Origin: Candidatus Hydrogenedens sp.
Lineage (GTDB): Bacteria; Hydrogenedentota; Hydrogenedentia; Hydrogenedentales; CAITNO01
DNA length: 33,754 nt
Reading direction: 5' to 3'
Assembly: GCA_012522755.1 (NCBI GenBank)
Contig: JAAYJV010000153.1
Span: 1 to 33,754 of the forward strand
In this document: piece after piece, positions 30,099 through 33,754 of the stretch
Position numbering within the stretch: position 1 is the stretch's first letter
Layout of the letters: each line of letters starts with the position of its first letter
Notes under the pieces: generated by a model
What the model was told of the DNA's origin: nothing
Database searches by the model: none
What the model saw: the letters and a program-made list of their open reading frames with translations, nothing else
Made by a program: the position numbers and the translations under genes

Positions 30099-31781
30099 TC
30101 AACAAGACAGGCGAATCTCTCCCGCACCGGCGACAGCATGATTGACGATGACCCGCGTCTCCGGAGCGACGGATTCCAGCCGGGCGCCTTCTCCGGCCAG
30201 AGCCGCATAGTCGGGTGATTGCAGACAGTCCCGGAGTTCTTGGGCAAGTTGTTCAGCTTCATGACGGTGACACAAGACCATCACCACTCCGGCGATTCCG
30301 GCGCCTGTGAGCGATGCGCCCAGTGCGCCGCCTTCCAGAGAAACATCCACCAGCCGATCCAGAGCCGGACTGCTGGCACCATAGCAGCCCGGTATGAATT
30401 CCACAGCCGGATGCGTTGCCAGATACTGATCCAGCGCCTTATCCCGGACAGAGGATTGAAAGGGATGTCCGTGCCGGTCCCGGACCCGGTCGCCTTCATG
30501 GCCCAAAGTCATCAGCCGCCCGGCCAGTGCAAAATCAGCTTCTTCCAATGCCTGAGCGAAACGAAGCGCACGGGCTGATTCAGCAATACCGAAGAGCAGA
30601 GGCCCGCGCAGAGGAATCCGATGGGGCTTGTCCTCTTCGGCGACCCCTTCAAAATACTGACCATAATGTACTTCCAGATCCGGGGGAGCATAACGCTCTT
30701 TCAAGGCTTCCAGACTGATGTATTCAGGGACGGCTTTCATGAGATCCACAAAGGCGGACAAGCCGCCCAGGGCCTCCGGTGTTATCCGGGACAGCCGATC
30801 CATGAACACAATCTCCTCTTCCTCCCGGCCCTGTTCTCTCATGGCCGATTGAAGCACGGTAAGTGCCATGGAATAGGCGAAGCGATTGAGTGAATACCGT
30901 ACCCGCTGAGGCCCGCTGAGACTTCGTGTCGTACAGGAATCGATGATCAGCAGTGCCAGTTCATCGGGAAAGGCGATATGTCGACCGCCGGAGAGATCCA
31001 GAGCATCAGGATGGAGAGCCACCTGAAAAAGACTTCCTCGTTCCCCCAGAAGAAGGGCCGTCTGATCGCTCACACCACTTCTGGCTCCGGCATACCATTC
31101 CACTTCACGGCTGGCCGCAATGAGTTCTGTTTTATTCAGGGACAGGCCGTTGAAAGCGGAGAAAGCCAGGAGAAATACAAGGTTCAAAGCCGTGGAAGAG
31201 CTGAGCGACGCGCCCACGGGAAGATCACTGGCCACGAGTGCGTCCATCCCCACGAAAGAAGAGGGCGAAAAATGGTGGTCCAGCCACAGGGCTGCGCCCA
31301 GACAATAGTTGCTCCATCCGTCATGCGCCGGCCTGAAGCCGTCGCGGGTAAGGAGATCCATCCAGCAGGCTCCGGCCGGAATGGCCCGTTTTTCTTTTTC
31401 ATGATCCCACCGGGTTTCGCCATAGGAGCCCAGCGTATTGGCGACAGTGCATTGCCCCTTTTCAGAAGGTGATGCGATGAGAAGCACTTCGCGCTGGTGA
31501 GTCATCAGATTGAGCCAGCCCCCATGGGTATCCACATGCATGCCCCGCAGATTGACCCGGCCCGGTGCCCGGAAGATACGGACGTGCCGATCACCGAAAC
31601 GGGAGATATAGGCCTTGAGGGCATTGATCAAAAGGGATCGCCGTGATTGAAGGAGATTCTCATCATTCCCATGGATTTCCCGGAGGCCGCGGTCACTCTC
31701 CCCCGATTCCAGCCGACCCAGCCACAGCGAGGCCTGTAGTGGAAGCGCTTCGGCTGAAGAGAAAAGAAGATCATGGGTCAT
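30099..31781 (-). CDS. Galactokinase-like GHMP kinase, substrate uncertain
   Basis: This 560-aa kinase of the GHMP superfamily shows three expected motifs: FRAPGRVNLRGMHVDTHGG (70-88), DLPVGASLSSSTALNLVF (186-203, ATP loop) and GASLTGAGIAGVVMVL near the C-terminus. GARSGVSDQ holds the probable catalytic Asp (D239). It would phosphorylate a sugar C1 hydroxyl, as galactokinase does. Two features are atypical. The sugar-binding GEHTDY of galactokinases reads GMHVDT here, losing the glutamate, and the protein is much longer than the usual ~390 aa, with about 60 extra N-terminal residues and insertions. I chose the ATG at 31781 (AGGAT upstream) over the ATG at 31970, which adds residues unlike a kinase. 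Arabinokinase or another sugar kinase remains possible. Confidence 0.82.
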   Translation of the reverse strand: MTHDLLFSSAEALPLQASLWLGRLESGESDRGLREIHGNDENLLQSRRSLLINALKAYISRFGDRHVRIFRAPGRVNLRGMHVDTHGGWLNLMTHQREVLLIASPSEKGQCTVANTLGSYGETRWDHEKEKRAIPAGACWMDLLTRDGFRPAHDGWSNYCLGAALWLDHHFSPSSFVGMDALVASDLPVGASLSSSTALNLVFLLAFSAFNGLSLNKTELIAASREVEWYAGARSGVSDQTALLLGERGSLFQVALHPDALDLSGGRHIAFPDELALLIIDSCTTRSLSGPQRVRYSLNRFAYSMALTVLQSAMREQGREEEEIVFMDRLSRITPEALGGLSAFVDLMKAVPEYISLEALKERYAPPDLEVHYGQYFEGVAEEDKPHRIPLRGPLLFGIAESARALRFAQALEEADFALAGRLMTLGHEGDRVRDRHGHPFQSSVRDKALDQYLATHPAVEFIPGCYGASSPALDRLVDVSLEGGALGASLTGAGIAGVVMVLCHRHEAEQLAQELRDCLQSPDYAALAGEGARLESVAPETRVIVNHAVAGAGEIRLSC

Positions 31782-32079
31782 GGAACAGCATCCTGAATAA
31801 GGTGGTTTCTCCGAGAAACAAAGGGAAAAGAGCCGGAAAAGAGCCTGCAGAATTGAAAGTATACCAAAAACAGCATGACTTTCCGGCATAATTGTCAACT
31901 GATCACTGTTCACAGAGTAGAATAGGCTGTGGACAAAGTTTTTACACCGAAACTCAGAGTATGCATGCAATCGGCACTTTGATGGTATACTTGTGATACA
32001 TACTGTTGTTCTTTTACAGTATTTGTGGTCTTATAGGTATTATGTATCGATCTTATAGGTATTAAAGGAACCAGTGAAG
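31782..32079. other. Divergent promoter region between kinase and PEGA/SUMF genes
   Basis: Both genes read outward from here. A minus-strand extended -10 (TGGTATACT; hexamer at 31863-31858) faces the kinase. A plus-strand TGGTATACT (hexamer at 31986-31991) and a pair of 14-bp direct repeats face the PEGA/SUMF gene. TTGACA lies at 31898-31893 on the minus strand, but 29 bases from the -10 is too far to pair with it. No gene is seen. Confidence 0.5.
32029..32064 (+). promoter_or_regulatory. Tandem 14-bp direct repeats upstream of the PEGA/SUMF gene
   Basis: TCTTATAGGTATTA occurs exactly at 32029-32042 and 32051-32064. The start-to-start distance of 22 bases puts both on the same face of the DNA. 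The second copy ends at the ribosome site AAAGGAA. It could be a regulator's binding site or a leader element. Confidence 0.6.
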
Positions 32080-33456
32080 ATGAAACCCGGAACCAGGAGG
32101 GGAGAGATCTTTGTCTGGGGGATGTTGATGACCCTGCTTCTGCTTGCGGGATGTGGCGGCGGAAAAAGCAAAACAGATGCCCTCGTGACGATAACCATTG
32201 ATACCGAACCCGTAGAAGGCGCATCCGTCCTGATGCTGGGTGTGGATCAGGGTTTTACTCCTGTCACCATTCACGATGTGCCGCCGGGCGATTATGAGGT
32301 CATATTGCGTCTCGACAAATACCGCCGGGCCATTGAGCCCATTCAGGTTACAGACGAAAGTGACCAGCACTTCACCATTGAGATGGAGCCTATTCTGGGT
32401 TATCTGTCCATTACCACACAACCGGGCGATGCCGAGGTGATCCTCAACGGCGAATCTCTGGGGAAAGCGCCTGTAGTCAAACACGCTCTTCAGGTGGGTG
32501 AGTACGACTATGAAGTAGTCCATCCCGATTACTATCCGCTCCAGAATTCTTTTACCATGGAAGACAACTTCAAGATGGAGTTCACCCATGAGCTGCGTCC
32601 GCTGGAGTCGGAACTCATTGTCACCTCGAGACCCAGTTCCTCCAGCATCTGGCTTAATAATATTCCCCAGGCACAGAAGACTCCCGCCAAACTCGTGCTC
32701 CGGCCCGGGCGCTATCTGGTCAGTGTGCACAGCGAAGGCTATGTGCAGACCGATGAACTGGTGGAACTGACAGCCAACGAATCGCATTCTGTGGAAATGC
32801 GCATGTCGCCCGGAAAAGTGCCGCAGGGCATGACACTTGTTCCCGGCGGAGAGTTCACCATGGGTGCCGACGACAGTGCGCCCGACGAACGGCCCGCACG
32901 TAAAATCACTGTGAAGCCTTTTTATCTCGATCGTTTTGAAGTGACGAATCTGGCCTTCAAGCAGGTCTTCTCCGATCATAAATATCTGGAAGGACAGGAC
33001 AACCTGCCCGCTCAGGGGATCTCCTGGACCCAGGCGGTGAAATATTGTGAGTCTGTCGGCAAACGGCTGCCCACGGAAGCGGAATGGGAAAAAGCGGCCC
33101 GGGGCACGGAAGGCCGTGTCTATCCTTGGGGTGAAGTTTTCGTGCCCGGTTATGCCAATACCACGGAAACGGCTATAGGCGTGCCCACACGGGTCGGCAA
33201 CTTCTTTGAAACGCCTTCCGTCTATGGATGTATGGATCTTTCAGGGAACGTCTATGAATGGGTCTTCGACTGGTATGAAGCCTATCCCGGTAATACCGAT
33301 GTGACCAAAGAGTACGGACAGATTTACCGCGTCCTCCGGGGAGGATCCTATCGTGGCGACAAATTTGAAGCCCGGGCAACAGCAAGGCATTTTGACCGCG
33401 TCGACTCCAACCGACGGGACTACGGATGCCGTTGCGCCATGGATGCACGGGAATAG
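32080..33456 (+). CDS. PEGA-repeat lipoprotein with formylglycine-generating-enzyme-like (SUMF1) domain
   Basis: This 458-aa protein has a signal peptide ending in a clean lipobox (LLLLAGC, C25). Three to four PEGA-type beta domains follow (about 35-260), for example TPVTIHDVPPGDYEVILRLDKY, GYLSITTQPGDAEVILNGES and PAKLVLRPGRYLVSVHSEGY. The C-terminal SUMF1/FGE-sulfatase domain (about 265-458) reads MTLVPGGEFTMGADDSAPDE, FEVTN, GKRLPTEAEWEKAARG, YPWGE, DLSGNVYEWVFDWY and VLRGGSY. PEGA domains bind surface structures. True formylglycine enzymes need a specific Cys pair near the C-terminus, and only CRCAMD is seen, so this is more likely a non-catalytic or differently acting member. The ATG at 32080 has AAAGGAA nine bases upstream; a GTG at 32074 is less likely. 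Confidence 0.86.
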   Translation: MKPGTRRGEIFVWGMLMTLLLLAGCGGGKSKTDALVTITIDTEPVEGASVLMLGVDQGFTPVTIHDVPPGDYEVILRLDKYRRAIEPIQVTDESDQHFTIEMEPILGYLSITTQPGDAEVILNGESLGKAPVVKHALQVGEYDYEVVHPDYYPLQNSFTMEDNFKMEFTHELRPLESELIVTSRPSSSSIWLNNIPQAQKTPAKLVLRPGRYLVSVHSEGYVQTDELVELTANESHSVEMRMSPGKVPQGMTLVPGGEFTMGADDSAPDERPARKITVKPFYLDRFEVTNLAFKQVFSDHKYLEGQDNLPAQGISWTQAVKYCESVGKRLPTEAEWEKAARGTEGRVYPWGEVFVPGYANTTETAIGVPTRVGNFFETPSVYGCMDLSGNVYEWVFDWYEAYPGNTDVTKEYGQIYRVLRGGSYRGDKFEARATARHFDRVDSNRRDYGCRCAMDARE

Positions 33457-33754
33457 CGTAGCGCAGCACAGCCGCAACCAAATGATTTTTTTTAAACCAC
33501 GAAGTCACGAAGGCCACGAAGGTTCACGAAGAAGAAAACTTTTTTACCAGATTGTCAGGGCGTGCGCAAAGATTCAGAAAAGCTCCTGAGACTTGCCTGG
33601 GAACGCCAATTTCCACATTGGCAGGACACCCGGGAAAAGACCATGATTTATGTATGCATTTGACGGGAGAACAAAGACTCAGAGTTTACAAAGGCTTTTA
33701 TTTTATTCTTGGTTGGCAAAAGACCTGTTACCGCATCACTGTTTACAAAATGTC
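33457..33754. other. Repeat-rich tail after the PEGA/SUMF gene
   Basis: This tail holds AGCCGCAACCAAATG at 33470-33484, a run of CACGAAGG phrases (about 33497-33540) and another copy of the 28-base hairpin end (33596-33623). No gene is supported to the window edge. Confidence 0.65.
33596..33623 (+). repeat. Solo copy of the 28-base hairpin repeat
   Basis: Identical to 10404-10431 and 24057-24084 over 28 bases and to the complement of 10752-10779. The partner hairpin unit is not seen before the window ends. Confidence 0.85.

Noticed and set aside
30032-30262. N-terminal extension of cysteine synthase into the kinase gene
   Set aside because: It overlaps the kinase coding end, lacks family similarity, and the ATG at 30031 has GGAGAG upstream.

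Overview
The window looks like a chromosomal stretch of an uncultured Gram-negative bacterium, probably from a PVC- or FCB-like candidate phylum such as Hydrogenedentota or a planctomycete relative. This is inference. It rests on a Tat-exported Gfo/Idh/MocA oxidoreductase, a PEGA plus formylglycine-enzyme-like lipoprotein, a papain protease with a dockerin-like tail, a beta-helix/DUF4034 lipoprotein, and gene-poor gaps packed with small repeat families (GGGAATA heptads, TCGGATC tracts, paired GCCAAT/ATTGGC hairpins, 'CCACAGATG' and 'CACGAAGG' phrases). There is no rRNA or tRNA to settle the taxonomy.

Layout. (1) 1-3.5 kb, accessory: the 3' end of a SNF2-type helicase, then a two-gene Xre-ImmA/IrrE plus PIN module that is toxin-antitoxin-like. 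The module sits between two nearly identical ~115-120 bp direct repeats and carries an inverted-repeat operator over its promoter. (2) 3.9-10.1 kb, housekeeping: dihydrolipoyl dehydrogenase (+), convergent with a minus-strand group of aminotransferase, a very large membrane protein of unknown function, and the CCA-adding enzyme. (3) 10.1-11.0 kb: a repeat-rich gap holding a MITE-like element with perfect 28-bp inverted ends. (4) 11.0-13.2 kb: uppP and the Tat-exported oxidoreductase, separated by a terminator. (5) 13.4-20.1 kb: a plus-strand heavy-metal efflux operon comprising a small Cys/His-rich exported protein, a His/Asp-tract membrane-fusion lipoprotein, a CusA/CzcA pump and a TolC-like outer-membrane factor. 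(6) 20.2-23.8 kb: glycerophosphodiester phosphodiesterase, metallophosphoesterase and papain-like protease, all on the plus strand. (7) 24.3-31.8 kb, minus strand: galactokinase-like GHMP kinase, cysteine synthase, family 2 glycosyltransferase, a second metallophosphoesterase with a FN3-like domain, and the beta-helix/DUF4034 lipoprotein, ending in a clear hairpin-T terminator. (8) 32.1-33.5 kb: the PEGA/SUMF lipoprotein, followed by more repeats.

How the parts fit. The metal pump operon is self-contained: adaptor, pump and outer-membrane channel with close spacing. The phosphodiesterase and two metallophosphoesterases suggest scavenging or envelope remodelling of phosphate esters, but no Pho-type control site was seen. 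The left edge is the most likely place for an uncharacterised mobile defence-type cassette.
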